A DNA stretch of 35,936 nt, from NCBI GenBank assembly GCA_934590325.1, contig CAKTOW010000019.1:1-35936 (forward strand), written 5' to 3'. A program made the position numbers and the translations under genes. Every line of letters starts with the position of its first letter. The stretch's first letter is position 1. The notes below the pieces were generated by a model that saw nothing but the letters and a program-made list of their open reading frames with translations, had not been told where the DNA came from and ran no database searches. Shown in pieces: positions 15,526-24,401 of this stretch. The DNA comes from an uncultured Oscillospiraceae bacterium. Its GTDB lineage: Bacteria; Bacillota; Clostridia; Oscillospirales; Oscillospiraceae.

Positions 15526-17007
15526 GTGAAGATCGGATTTGACAACGAGAAGTACCTGCAGCTGCAGGCGGAGCACATCACGGCGCGGCGGGCGCAGTTC
15601 GGCGGGAAGCTGTATCTGGAGTTCGGCGGGAAGCTGTTTGACGACTATCACGCATCCCGGGTGCTGCCGGGGTTCCAGCCGGACAGCAAGATACGGATGC
15701 TGCAGACGCTGAAGGACGACGTGGAGATCGTGGTGGCCATCTGCGCAGGCGACATCGAGAAGAACAAGATGCGCGGCGACCTGGGCATCAGCTACGACAC
15801 GGACGTGCTGCGGCTGATCGACGTGTTCCGGGGGCTGGGCTTCTACGTGGGCAGCGTGGTCATCACCCAGTACGCCGGGCAGCCGGCGGCGGACGCCTTT
15901 ATCAAGCGGCTGAGCGCGCTGGGGGTGAAGAGCTACAAGCACTATCCCATCGCGGGGTACCCCTCCGACGTGGCGCACATCGTGTCCGACGAGGGGCTGG
16001 GGAAGAACGAATACATCGAGACCACGCGGCCGCTGATCGTCATGACAGCGCCGGGGCCGGGCAGCGGCAAGATGGCCACGTGCCTGAGCCAGCTGTACCA
16101 CGACAACCGGAGGGGCATACGGGCGGGGTACGCCAAGTACGAGACCTTCCCCATCTGGAACCTGCCGCTGAAGCACCCGGTGAACCTGGCCTATGAGGCG
16201 GCCACGGCGGACCTGAACGACGTGAATATGATCGACCCGTTCCACCTGGAGGCCTATGGCGAGACCACGGTGAACTACAACCGGGATGTGGAGATATTCC
16301 CGGTGCTGGCGGCCATGTTCCGGATGATACAGGGCGAGTGCCCCTACAAGTCCCCCACGGACATGGGGGTGAACATGGCGGGCTTTGCCATCATCGACGA
16401 CCAGGTGTGCCAGGAGGCCAGCCGGATGGAGATACTGCGGCGGTACTACGCCGGGTGCGTGGAGCGGGCCAGGGGCCAGGCGGACGAGTGCGTGGTGCGG
16501 AAGCTGGAGCTGGTGATGCAGCAGGCGGGCGTGACGCCGGAGATATGCCCGGCAGTGGCGGTGTCCCTGGAGAAGGCGGAGGCCACCGGCAAGCCCGCGG
16601 GCGCCATGGTGCTGCCCGACGGCAGCGTGGTGACGGGCAGGACCTCCCCCCTGCTGGGCGCGTCGGCGGCGCTGCTGCTGAACGCGCTGAAGAAGATGGC
16701 GGGCATCGACCACAAGCTGGACCTGATACCGCCGTCCGTCATCGAGCCCATCAGCGCCATGAAGACCGACTGTCTGGGACACCGGAACCCGCGGCTGCAC
16801 TCGGACGAGGTGCTGATCGCGCTGGCCATCTCCGGACTGACGAATCCTCTGGCGGCCATGGTGCAGGCGCAGCTGAAGAGCCTGCGGGGCTGCGACGCGC
16901 ACTTCTCGGTCATCATATCCGAGGAGGACGCAAAGCTGTACAAGCGGCTGGGCATCAACGTCAGCTGTGAGCCGAAATACGAGGTCAAGAGCCTGTACCA
17001 CAAGTAA
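15526..17007 (+). CDS. DUF1846 family protein
   Basis: This 493-residue protein belongs to the DUF1846 family, common in Firmicutes and Actinobacteria and without an established reaction. The N-terminus KIGFDNEKYL...FGGKLYLEFGGKLFDDYHASRVLPGF is characteristic. A glycine-rich segment MTAPGPGSGKMATCLSQLY near residue 170 resembles a nucleotide-binding loop. The GTG at 15526 is chosen because it gives the conserved N-terminus and AGAGGT lies eight bases upstream; a TTG at 15502 would add eight odd residues. It is followed by tex on the same strand after 53 bases with a hairpin between. Confidence 0.9.
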   Translation: MKIGFDNEKYLQLQAEHITARRAQFGGKLYLEFGGKLFDDYHASRVLPGFQPDSKIRMLQTLKDDVEIVVAICAGDIEKNKMRGDLGISYDTDVLRLIDVFRGLGFYVGSVVITQYAGQPAADAFIKRLSALGVKSYKHYPIAGYPSDVAHIVSDEGLGKNEYIETTRPLIVMTAPGPGSGKMATCLSQLYHDNRRGIRAGYAKYETFPIWNLPLKHPVNLAYEAATADLNDVNMIDPFHLEAYGETTVNYNRDVEIFPVLAAMFRMIQGECPYKSPTDMGVNMAGFAIIDDQVCQEASRMEILRRYYAGCVERARGQADECVVRKLELVMQQAGVTPEICPAVAVSLEKAEATGKPAGAMVLPDGSVVTGRTSPLLGASAALLLNALKKMAGIDHKLDLIPPSVIEPISAMKTDCLGHRNPRLHSDEVLIALAISGLTNPLAAMVQAQLKSLRGCDAHFSVIISEEDAKLYKRLGINVSCEPKYEVKSLYHK

Positions 17008-17014
17008 AGAGCAC

Positions 17015-17043
17015 GCTTTGCCCGCGCGGTGCGCGGGCAAAGC
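17015..17043 (+). other. Perfect 13-bp hairpin between DUF1846 gene and tex
   Basis: GCTTTGCCCGCGC (17015-17027) pairs with 17031-17043 around a 3-nt loop. No T-run follows, so it is unlikely to be an efficient intrinsic terminator. It may protect the 3' end of an mRNA or partly separate the two genes. Confidence 0.6.
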
Positions 17044-17060
17044 TGTCGAAAGGAGCAAAT

Positions 17061-19214
17061 ATGCAGAGCATCGCACAGATATTGGCGAAGGAGCTGGGGC
17101 AGCCGGCGCAGTACGTGGAGAACGTCATCGCGCTGCTGGACGAGGGCAGCACCATACCGTTCATCGCGCGGTACCGGAAGGAGCTGCACGGCTCTATGGA
17201 TGACACCACCCTGCGGAAGCTGGAGGACAGGCTGCAGTATCTGCGGAACCTGGACAAGCGGCGGCAGGAGGTCAAGGGCGCCATCGAGGGGCAGGGGAAG
17301 CTGACCGACGAGCTGGCGGCGGCCATCGACAACGCCGGGACGCTGGCGGAGGTGGAGGACCTGTACCGCCCCTACAAGCAGAAGCGGCGCACCCGCGCCA
17401 CCGCGGCGCGGGAGAAGGGGCTGGAGCCCCTGGCCCTGACGCTGCTGGCGCAGGAGCGGGACTGCCCCGACCCGGAGACCGCGGCGCAGGCGTACATCGA
17501 CCCGGAAAAGGGCGTAGAAACCGTGGCCGACGCCCTGCAGGGCGCCAACGACATCGTGGCGGAGGTCATCAGCGACGACGCGGACATACGGAAGGTGCTG
17601 CGGGGACTGCTGATGCGGCAGGGGCACCTGCGCAGCCAGGCCGCCAAGGAGGAGGACAGTGTGTACCGGCTGTACTACGACTTCGACCAGCCGCTGCCCA
17701 AGCTGGCGGGGCACCAGATACTGGCCATCAACCGGGGCGAGAAGGAGGGCTTTCTGACCGTGACGGTGCTGCTGGACCGGGACGCGGCGCTGCCGGCGCT
17801 GCGGCGGGTGGTGGTGAAGCCCGGCTCGGCGGCCATGGGGTTCATCAAGGACGCCTGTGAGGACGCCTACGACCGGCTGATCTATCCCTCTCTGGAGCGG
17901 GAGGCACGCTCGACGCTGACGGACGGCGCCAACGAGGGCGCCATCGGGCAGTTCGCTCTGAACCTGAAGCCGCTGCTGCTGCAGCCGCCGGTGAAGGGGC
18001 ATGTGACCATGGGGCTGGACCCCGGCTACGCCCACGGGTGCAAGGTGGCGGTGATAGACGGCACCGGCAAGGTGCTGGACACCACGGTGGTATACCCCAC
18101 CTACGGCGAGCGGCAGAAGAAGGAGTCCATCGCCAAGCTGACGGCCATGTGCAGGAGGCACGGCGTGGCCCATATCGCCATCGGCAACGGCACCGCCAGC
18201 CGGGAGACCGAGCAGATGACCGTGGAGATGCTGCGGGGCCTGCCGGGGGTGAGCTATATGATCGTCAACGAGGCGGGCGCGTCGGTGTACTCCGCCGGGA
18301 AGCTGGCGGCGGAGGAATTCCCGGACTACGACGTGAACCTGCGGTCGGCCATCTCCATCGCGCGGCGGCTGCAGGACCCGCTGGCGGAGCTGGTGAAGAT
18401 CGACCCCAAGGCCATCGGTGTGGGGCAGTACCAGCACGACATGCCCCAGAAGCGGCTGGACGAGACACTGGGCGGCGTGGTGGAGGACTGCGTGAACGCG
18501 GTGGGCGTGGACCTGAACACCGCCAGCGCCAGCCTGCTGGGCTATGTCTCCGGGCTGAACGGCACCACGGCGAAGAACATCGTGGCGTACCGGGAGGCCA
18601 ACGGGGCCTTCCCCGACCGGAGGCGGCTGCTGAAGGTGCCCAAGCTGGGGCCCAAGGCCTATGAGCAGTGCGCGGGCTTCCTGCGGGTGCCGGAGAGCAA
18701 GAACGTGCTGGACAACACAGGCGTGCACCCGGAGAGCTACGCGGCGGCGGAGAAGCTGCTGGCGCTGTGCGGCTGCGGCGACGAGGATGTGCGCCGGGGC
18801 GCGGTGGACGGCCTGATGCAGAAGGTGAAAGCCATGGGCGAGGAAAAGGTGGCGCAGGAGATCGGCGTGGGCGTGCCCACCCTGCGGGACGTGGTGAAGG
18901 AGCTGATGAAGCCGGGCCGCGACCTGCGCAGCGATCTGCCGGCGCCCATACTGCGGACAGACGTGCTGGACATGAAAGACCTGAAGCCGGGCATGGTGCT
19001 CACCGGCACGGTGCGCAACGTCATAGACTTCGGCGTGTTCGTGGACATCGGCGTACACCAGGACGGGCTGGTGCACATCTCGCAGGTGTGCAATAGGTTC
19101 ATCAAGCACCCCTCCGAGGTGGTGGCCGTGGGCGACATCGTGAAAGTAGTCGTGCTGGACGTGGACGAGAAGAAGCACCGCATCAGCCTGTCCATGAAGC
19201 AGGTGAAGGAATGA
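17061..19214 (+). CDS. tex: Tex-family RNA-binding transcription accessory protein
   Basis: Tex is a conserved multi-domain nucleic-acid-binding protein (bacterial relative of Spt6). The 717-residue product has the N-terminal helical region with ELGQPAQYVENVIALLDEG, a YqgF/RNase H-like domain (MGLDPGYAHGCKVAVID), helix-hairpin-helix motifs (NTASASLLGYVSGLN, KVPKLGPKAYEQCAGFLR) and a C-terminal S1 domain (GTVRNVIDFGVFVDIG...DGLVHISQV). The length is normal. AAAGGAG nine bases upstream fixes the start. It is the last gene before a convergent terminator shared with ileS. Confidence 0.96.
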   Translation: MQSIAQILAKELGQPAQYVENVIALLDEGSTIPFIARYRKELHGSMDDTTLRKLEDRLQYLRNLDKRRQEVKGAIEGQGKLTDELAAAIDNAGTLAEVEDLYRPYKQKRRTRATAAREKGLEPLALTLLAQERDCPDPETAAQAYIDPEKGVETVADALQGANDIVAEVISDDADIRKVLRGLLMRQGHLRSQAAKEEDSVYRLYYDFDQPLPKLAGHQILAINRGEKEGFLTVTVLLDRDAALPALRRVVVKPGSAAMGFIKDACEDAYDRLIYPSLEREARSTLTDGANEGAIGQFALNLKPLLLQPPVKGHVTMGLDPGYAHGCKVAVIDGTGKVLDTTVVYPTYGERQKKESIAKLTAMCRRHGVAHIAIGNGTASRETEQMTVEMLRGLPGVSYMIVNEAGASVYSAGKLAAEEFPDYDVNLRSAISIARRLQDPLAELVKIDPKAIGVGQYQHDMPQKRLDETLGGVVEDCVNAVGVDLNTASASLLGYVSGLNGTTAKNIVAYREANGAFPDRRRLLKVPKLGPKAYEQCAGFLRVPESKNVLDNTGVHPESYAAAEKLLALCGCGDEDVRRGAVDGLMQKVKAMGEEKVAQEIGVGVPTLRDVVKELMKPGRDLRSDLPAPILRTDVLDMKDLKPGMVLTGTVRNVIDFGVFVDIGVHQDGLVHISQVCNRFIKHPSEVVAVGDIVKVVVLDVDEKKHRISLSMKQVKE

Positions 19215-19222
19215 GGCAAAAA

Positions 19223-19251
19223 ATCCCTCCCCTTTCGGGGAGGGATCTTTT
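19223..19251. terminator. Bidirectional terminator between tex and ileS
   Basis: A 10-bp perfect GC-rich stem (ATCCCTCCCC with GGGGAGGGAT, loop TTTC) is followed by CTTTTAT on the plus strand and TTTTTTG on the minus strand. Confidence 0.9.
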
Positions 19252-19258
19252 ATGCCGT

Positions 19259-22027
19259 TTATTCGATGACGGGGAGCTTTCTGACCACGGCGGCGCAGCG
19301 GGGGCACAGGTCGGGGTGCTCGCTGTCGCTGCCCACGGCGGGCAGGACCTTCCAGCAGCGGGCACACTTGGCGCCGGCGGCGGGGCGGACGGCCACGGAC
19401 TGCTCCGCGCCCACGTCCACGCGCACCTGGGAGACAATGAACAGGTCGGCCACGACGGCGGCGTCCATGTCGGCCAGGAAGGCGTCCTCGGCGGTAACGG
19501 TCAGATCCACCTCGGCCTCCAGGCTCTTGCCGATGGTCTTGTCGGCACGGGCGGTCTCCAGCGCGCCGTTGACGGCGGTGCGGAGGGCGGCGATGCGGGC
19601 CCACTTGGCCATATCCTCGTCGGAGAGGGCGTAGCCGTTGTAGGGCAGCACCATCTCGTTGAACAGGACGTTGCGCCCATCGTCGCAGGAGCGGTGGGGC
19701 ATGGCCAGCCAGATCTCGTCGCAGGTGAACGCCAGGATGGGGGCGAACAGGCGGGTCATGGCGTCCAGGATCAGGAACAGGGCGGTCTGGGCGCTGCGGC
19801 GGGAGAGACCATTGGTCTCGTCGCAGTACAGGCGGTCCTTCAGGATGTCGAAGTAGAAGGAGCTGAGGTCCACCACGCAGAAGTCGTTGATCATGTGGGA
19901 GACCACGTGGAACTCGTAGTTGTCGTAGGCGGCGTAGGCGCGCTTCAGCAGGTCGTTGAGGCGGGTGACGGCCCACTTGTCCAGAGGCAGCATATCCGCA
20001 GGCTCCACCAGGTGATCGGCGTCGAAGCCCACCAGGTTATCCAGGCAGAACTTGGCGGTGTTGCGGAACTTCAGGTAATTCTGGCTCAGCTGCTTGAAGA
20101 TCTCGTCGGAGCAGCGGACGTCCACATGGTAGTCGGAGGAGCCTGCCCACAGGCGCAGCAGGTCGGCACCGTACTTGTTGAAGATCTCGGCGGGGTCCAT
20201 GCCGTTGCCCAGGGACTTGTGCATGGCCTTGCCCTCGCCGTCCACGGTCCAGCCGTGGGTGACGCACTCCTTGAAGGGGGCGCCGCGGCCCAGAGCGCCC
20301 ACGGCCACCAACAGGGAGGACTGGAACCAGCCGCGATACTGGTCAAGGCCCTCGATGTACATGGTGGCGGGCCAGAAGCCCTGGTCCCGCTCCATGGCGG
20401 CGAAGTGGGTGGAGCCGGAGTCGAACCAGCCGTCCAGGGTGTCGGTCTCCTTCTCGAAGCCGGAGGACTTGCCGCAGTGGGGGCAGGTGAAGCCCTTGGG
20501 CAGGATGTCGGCGGCGTCCATGTCGAACCAGGCGTTGGAGCCCTCCTTCTCGAACAGGGCGGCCACGGCCTCAATGCTCTCGGGGGTGCAGACGGGCTTG
20601 CCGCAGTCCTTGCAGTAGAACACGGGGATGGGCAGGCCCCAGCGGCGCTGGCGGCTGATGCACCAATCGGTGCGCTCGAGGATCATGGAGCGCATACGGT
20701 CCTTGCCCCAGGCGGGCACCCAGCGGACATCCTCGCAGGCGGCGATGGCCTCATCCTTGAAGGAGTCCACGGAGCAGAACCACTGGGGGGTGGCGCGGAA
20801 GATGATGGGCTGCTTGCAGCGCCAGCAGTGGGGGTAGCTGTGGACGATGTCCTCGCTGGCGAACAGGGTGCCGTTGTCCTTCATATCCTGCAGAATGACG
20901 GGGTTGGACTCGTCGGTGGTCATGCCCTCGTACTTGCCGGCGTAGGCGGTGTGCTTGCCCTGGTCGTCCACGGGCACCACCATGTCCATACCGTAGCGCT
21001 TGCAGGTGACATAGTCGTCGGCGCCGAAGCCGGGCGCGGTGTGGACGCAGCCGGTACCGGAATCCATGGTGACGTAGTCCGCCAGCACCAGACGGGAGGT
21101 CTTGGGCAGGAAGGGGTGCTGGGCCAGCATATTCTCGAAGAAGGAGCCGGGGTGGGTCTCCACGATCTCGTAGGAGTCGAAGCCGCCGATCTTCATGACC
21201 TTCTCGGTCAGGGCCTCGGCCATGATGTACATCTCGCCGTTGGGGGCCTTGACCACGGCGTAGGACTCGTCGGGGTGCAGGGCGATGGCCAGGTTGCCGG
21301 GCAGGGTCCAGACGGTGGTGGTCCAGATCACGAAGTACAGCTTGCTGTGGTCCAGGTGGGACAGCTTGCCCTGGTCATCGTTCATGGGGAACTTGACGTA
21401 GACGGTGGTGCAGGGGTCGTCCTTGTACTCGATCTCCGCTTCGGCCAGGGCGGTCTCGTCGTGGGGGCACCAGTACACGGGCTTCAGACCCTTGTAGATG
21501 TGACCGTTCTGATACATCTTGCCGAACACGCGGACCTCCTGGGCCTCGAAGCCGGGGTCCATGGTCTTGTAGGGGTGCTCCCAGTCGCCCACCACGCCCA
21601 TGCGCTTGAAGCCGTCGCGCTGGACGTCGATATAGTGATCGGCGAACTCATGGCAGGCGGTGCGGAAGTCCGCCACGCTCATGGCCTTGTGGTTCAGCTT
21701 GTTCTGCTTGATGATGGCGGACTCGATGGGCATGCCGTGGTTATCCCAGCCGGGGATATAGGGGGTGTAGTAGCCCCGCATGGCGTACATACGGGTGATG
21801 AAGTCCTTCAGGGACTTGTTCAGGGCGTGGCCCATGTGCAGCGCGCCGTTGGAGAACGGAGGGCCGTCGTGGAGGGAGAACAGGGGCTTGCCCTCGTTCT
21901 TCTTCAGCAGCTCGTTGTAGAGGTCCAGTTCTTCCCAGTGCTTGAGCATCTCCGGCTCGCGAGTGGGCAGACCGGCGCGCATGGGAAAGCCGCTCTTGGG
22001 CATATTCAGTGTCTTCTTGTACTCCAT
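19259..22027 (-). CDS. ileS: Isoleucyl-tRNA synthetase
   Basis: IleRS charges tRNA-Ile and edits valine. The 922-residue class I enzyme has the HIGH motif as HMGH (residues 64-67, after DGPPFSNGAL), the CP1 editing domain (GTGCVHTAPGFG), the KMSKS loop as MHKSLGN, and a C-terminal zinc finger with four cysteines (CARCWK...CPRC). ATG 22027 is chosen for AAGGAGAAG upstream; the frame stays open to 22153 but that part is T-box leader. It is controlled by the T-box at 22063-22344. No odd residues were seen. Confidence 0.98.
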   Translation of the reverse strand: MEYKKTLNMPKSGFPMRAGLPTREPEMLKHWEELDLYNELLKKNEGKPLFSLHDGPPFSNGALHMGHALNKSLKDFITRMYAMRGYYTPYIPGWDNHGMPIESAIIKQNKLNHKAMSVADFRTACHEFADHYIDVQRDGFKRMGVVGDWEHPYKTMDPGFEAQEVRVFGKMYQNGHIYKGLKPVYWCPHDETALAEAEIEYKDDPCTTVYVKFPMNDDQGKLSHLDHSKLYFVIWTTTVWTLPGNLAIALHPDESYAVVKAPNGEMYIMAEALTEKVMKIGGFDSYEIVETHPGSFFENMLAQHPFLPKTSRLVLADYVTMDSGTGCVHTAPGFGADDYVTCKRYGMDMVVPVDDQGKHTAYAGKYEGMTTDESNPVILQDMKDNGTLFASEDIVHSYPHCWRCKQPIIFRATPQWFCSVDSFKDEAIAACEDVRWVPAWGKDRMRSMILERTDWCISRQRRWGLPIPVFYCKDCGKPVCTPESIEAVAALFEKEGSNAWFDMDAADILPKGFTCPHCGKSSGFEKETDTLDGWFDSGSTHFAAMERDQGFWPATMYIEGLDQYRGWFQSSLLVAVGALGRGAPFKECVTHGWTVDGEGKAMHKSLGNGMDPAEIFNKYGADLLRLWAGSSDYHVDVRCSDEIFKQLSQNYLKFRNTAKFCLDNLVGFDADHLVEPADMLPLDKWAVTRLNDLLKRAYAAYDNYEFHVVSHMINDFCVVDLSSFYFDILKDRLYCDETNGLSRRSAQTALFLILDAMTRLFAPILAFTCDEIWLAMPHRSCDDGRNVLFNEMVLPYNGYALSDEDMAKWARIAALRTAVNGALETARADKTIGKSLEAEVDLTVTAEDAFLADMDAAVVADLFIVSQVRVDVGAEQSVAVRPAAGAKCARCWKVLPAVGSDSEHPDLCPRCAAVVRKLPVIE

Positions 22028-22062
22028 GTTGCTTCTCCTTTTATCTGAATATATTTGGTAAC

Positions 22063-22104
22063 AAAATAAAAAGCACCTTTGTCTCGTCAAGAGACAAAGG
22101 TGCT
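22063..22104 (-). terminator. Terminator arm of the ileS T-box
   Basis: A perfect 14-bp stem (22072-22085 with 22091-22104) is followed on the minus strand by TTTTATTTT. It competes with the antiterminator formed by the T-box sequence. Confidence 0.93.
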
Positions 22105-22344
22105 GAAAAACGACCTCTGCGGTACCACTCTCGTTGCCGCGCTGTGCGGCCACTCGCTCCCCACGGGATGGGGCGGGGAGAAGGTAACGGCTCCCTGTGC
22201 CGTCCGCGCTTACCGGCTGGGCTTTCAGGCGGATGCTCCGGGGTGATGTTCGCTGGCTGCGTCCCGTCCGCCTTGCACCAAACGGCGGCTCTCTTTGCGT
22301 GGACGCGAGGCGCTACTTGTCCCCTTCATCGCAGTTTCGATATT
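22063..22344 (-). promoter_or_regulatory. T-box riboswitch of ileS, isoleucine (AUC) specifier
   Basis: The leader carries the conserved T-box sequence GAGTGGTACCGCAGAGG (22114-22130, minus strand), a Stem I start GATGAAGGGGACAAGTAG, and a specifier region GAACATCACC with the isoleucine codon ATC at 22245-22247. The 3' end is an intrinsic terminator. Uncharged tRNA-Ile would bind the specifier and the antiterminator bulge to allow ileS transcription. The 393-base gap between ileS and hemW is filled by this leader, its promoter and a terminator. Confidence 0.95.
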
Positions 22345-22350
22345 GGTGCC

Positions 22351-22379
22351 AATGTAGCACGGTTCGGAGAAAATGTCAA
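22351..22379 (-). promoter_or_regulatory. Sigma-A promoter of ileS
   Basis: TTGACA (22374-22379) and TACATT (22351-22356) are separated by 17 bp on the minus strand, placing the transcript start just before T-box Stem I. Confidence 0.85.
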
Positions 22380-22390
22380 GGGGAAAGCGG

Positions 22391-22417
22391 AAAAAGGCGG
22401 CTGCGCGCCGCCTTTTT
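22391..22417 (-). terminator. Terminator of hemW
   Basis: A perfect stem, AAAAAGGCGGC (22391-22401) with GCCGCCTTTTT (22407-22417), lies three bases past the hemW stop. It ends in a five-T tract on the minus strand. Confidence 0.85.
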
Positions 22418-22420
22418 CGT

Positions 22421-23617
22421 TCAAATTATACGATAATCCCGGTTGGCGGCGGCCTGCTCACGGCGAATTTTCTGAGCGGCCAGCGCTTCCTCCAGTGCCA
22501 CGATGATGCTGTTGGACACCAGGAAGCCCCGGGGCGTCAGTCGCCAGCCGTTCTCCGTTCGGGCAGCGAGGCCGGCGGCCTCGTACTGCAGGAACAGGTC
22601 CTCCATGGGCTGGAAGCGCTGGCGGTAGGTGAGCTCGAAGTGCCGCCGGTCGATACCCTCCGCGGTGCGGAGGGACAGCATGACGTACTCGTAGTCGCGG
22701 GTCAGGGTGGCGTCGGACTCGGACTCCGCCAGCACCAGGCGGCCGGATATGTAGCTGTCCAGATCCCGGACGTAGGCGTAGCGGACGCCGCCGAAGTCGG
22801 AGTGGGCGCCGGGGCCGAAGCCCGCGTACTCCTGCATGTGCCAGTATTTCAGGTTGTGGCGGGAGGCGTAGCCGGGCTTGGCAAAGTTGGAGATCTCGTA
22901 CTGTTCGTAGCCGTTCTGCTCCAGCATGGCCACGGCGTAGAGGTACATGTCCGCCTGGGCGTCGTCGTCGGGGAAGGCGGTCTCCTGCCGGCGCTCATAT
23001 AGAGGCGTGCCGGGCTCCAGCTTCAGGCCGTAGCAGGACAGGTGCTCCGGGGACAGGGCCACGGCGGCGGCCAGGGTCTCCTGCCACTGGTCCATGGTCT
23101 GGCCGGGCAGGCCGTAGATCAGATCAAGGCTGAGATCTTTGAACCCGGCCTTCCGGGCTGCAGACACGGCCTCCTGCACCTGGGCGAAGGTGTGGATGCG
23201 GCCGATGGCGCGGAGCAGGGCATCGTCCGTGGACTGGACACCCAGGGATATTCTGTTGAAGCCCGCGCGGCGCAGGGCCCGGAGGGACCGGACATCACAG
23301 GCGGAGTCCGGGTTGGCCTCCAGGGTGATCTCGGCGTCGCGGGTCACGTCACAGCGCTTGCGGATGGTGCGCAGGAGCTTCGTCAGACGGGCGGCGCCCA
23401 GATAGCTGGGGGTACCGCCGCCGAAATACACCGTGTCCACCCGGTGAGCGGCGGTGCGGGGTGCCACCTCCTCGATGTGGCGCAGGAGGGCGGCGGTGTA
23501 GTCATCCATCTTCCCCTCCCGGTCGGGCAGGGAGTAGAAATCGCAGTAAGCGCACTTTTGACGGCAGAAGGGGATGTGGATATAGAGACCCAGAGGGGCT
23601 TTTTCTTTCTTCATCAT
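22421..23617 (-). CDS. hemW: Radical SAM protein HemW (coproporphyrinogen oxidase-like)
   Basis: HemW proteins resemble oxygen-independent coproporphyrinogen III oxidase but act as heme chaperones in characterised cases. The 398-residue product has the radical SAM motif CRQKCAYC (Cys18, Cys22, Cys25), the glycine motif VDTVYFGGGTPS, the SLGVQS motif and the HemW signature HNLKYW. The start codon overlaps the stop of the upstream ferredoxin gene (ATGA), so the two are translated together. A true HemN usually has a longer N-terminus with an extra cysteine, which is absent here. No heme biosynthesis genes are visible nearby. Confidence 0.92.
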   Translation of the reverse strand: MMKKEKAPLGLYIHIPFCRQKCAYCDFYSLPDREGKMDDYTAALLRHIEEVAPRTAAHRVDTVYFGGGTPSYLGAARLTKLLRTIRKRCDVTRDAEITLEANPDSACDVRSLRALRRAGFNRISLGVQSTDDALLRAIGRIHTFAQVQEAVSAARKAGFKDLSLDLIYGLPGQTMDQWQETLAAAVALSPEHLSCYGLKLEPGTPLYERRQETAFPDDDAQADMYLYAVAMLEQNGYEQYEISNFAKPGYASRHNLKYWHMQEYAGFGPGAHSDFGGVRYAYVRDLDSYISGRLVLAESESDATLTRDYEYVMLSLRTAEGIDRRHFELTYRQRFQPMEDLFLQYEAAGLAARTENGWRLTPRGFLVSNSIIVALEEALAAQKIRREQAAANRDYRII

Positions 23618-23847
23618 TCACGCACCTGGGGCGGCAGTATGGTCACCGCGTCGTAAAAGCAGTTGACCTTGCAGCTGCGGCAGCCGATGCAGTCCTGCTG
23701 CACCACCTCATAGACGCCGTCCGGGCGCTGGAGGATGCACTTCATGGGACAGAACATGGCGCACCAGCCGCAGCCGGTGCAGCTGACCGGGTCGATGACC
23801 GCCAGCTGGATGGCCTTGCGCCCGAAGGGGTGGGCGGGATCGTACAT
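23614..23847 (-). CDS. 2[4Fe-4S] ferredoxin
   Basis: A 77-residue ferredoxin with two cluster motifs: CTGCGWCAMFC (Cys23, 26, 29, 33) and CIGCRSCKVNC (Cys53, 56, 59, 63). The second motif is followed by FYDAV rather than the usual CP, so the Pro after the fourth cysteine is missing in that half. ATG 23847 is chosen because AGGAAG lies ten bases upstream; a TTG at 23856 would sit almost on that site. The overlap with hemW suggests that it donates electrons to that radical SAM enzyme, which is inference. Confidence 0.85.
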   Translation of the reverse strand: MYDPAHPFGRKAIQLAVIDPVSCTGCGWCAMFCPMKCILQRPDGVYEVVQQDCIGCRSCKVNCFYDAVTILPPQVRE

Positions 23848-23885
23848 GGCCGACAACTTCCTTTCCTCGTACTTGTATCTTGTAC

Positions 23886-23914
23886 ATTATAGCCGCTTTC
23901 GCGGCGATTGACAA
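23886..23914 (-). promoter_or_regulatory. Sigma-A promoter of the ferredoxin-hemW operon
   Basis: TTGTCA (23909-23914) and a perfect TATAAT (23886-23891) are separated by 17 bp on the minus strand. It abuts the divergent spoVAC promoter. Confidence 0.8.
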
Positions 23915-23944
23915 GTATAGGGGCAGCGAAAACGGCGCATATTA
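23915..23944 (+). promoter_or_regulatory. Sigma-G-like forespore promoter of spoVAC
   Basis: GTATA (23915-23919) and CATATTA (23938-23944) are 18 bp apart and fit the sigma-G pattern GHATR-N18-CATNHTA. The ATG lies 21 bases after the -10. SpoVA genes are sigma-G targets in Bacillus and Clostridium, so site and gene agree. Confidence 0.7.
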
Positions 23945-23965
23945 CGCGGGAAAGGATGTGACGGC

Positions 23966-24397
23966 ATGACACCGAAGGAATATGACGCGCTGGTGCGGCA
24001 GATGTCGCCCAAATCGCCCATAGGCAAGGACACGGCCATGGCCTTCGCCGTGGGCGGCGGGATATGCGCCCTGGGGCAGCTTATCGCCAACGGGTGGAGG
24101 GCGCTGGGGCTGGCGCAGCAGGAGGCCGCCGCGGCCACGTCCATCACGCTGGTGTTCCTGTCCGTGCTGCTGACGGCGCTGGGGCTGTACCACCGGCTGG
24201 CGCGGTACGCCGGGGCGGGCACGCTGGTGCCCATTACGGGGTTTGCCAACGCGGTGGCCTCCCCCGCTATCGACTACCGGGCGGAGGGACTGGTGACGGG
24301 CACGGCGGTGAAGATGTTCACCGTGGCGGGACCGGTGATCGTATACGGCACGGCGGCCAGCGCGGTGTACGGGCTGGTGCTGTATCTGATGGGGTGA
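23966..24397 (+). CDS. spoVAC: Stage V sporulation protein AC (spore DPA channel component)
   Basis: SpoVAC is an inner-membrane protein of developing spores required for uptake and release of dipicolinic acid; in B. subtilis it acts as a mechanosensitive channel. The 143-residue product has four likely membrane segments (about 24-44, 58-76, 85-105, 116-141). The family motifs GGGICALGQ, GAGTLVPITGFANAV and EGLVTGTAVKMF are present. AAAGGA lies nine bases upstream. Its usual partners spoVAD and spoVAE do not follow; a strong terminator comes right after the stop, so it is a single-gene unit here. Confidence 0.92.
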   Translation: MTPKEYDALVRQMSPKSPIGKDTAMAFAVGGGICALGQLIANGWRALGLAQQEAAAATSITLVFLSVLLTALGLYHRLARYAGAGTLVPITGFANAVASPAIDYRAEGLVTGTAVKMFTVAGPVIVYGTAASAVYGLVLYLMG

Positions 24398-24401
24398 AAG
24401 A

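Noticed and set aside
16446..19976. An 1176-codon minus-strand open frame opposite the DUF1846 gene and tex
   Set aside because: Shadow of well-supported plus-strand genes; Arg/His/Gln-rich translation, spans a terminator and an intergenic gap.
19211..22048. A 945-codon plus-strand open frame opposite ileS
   Set aside because: Shadow of ileS, which has all synthetase motifs; no ribosome binding site or recognisable domain.
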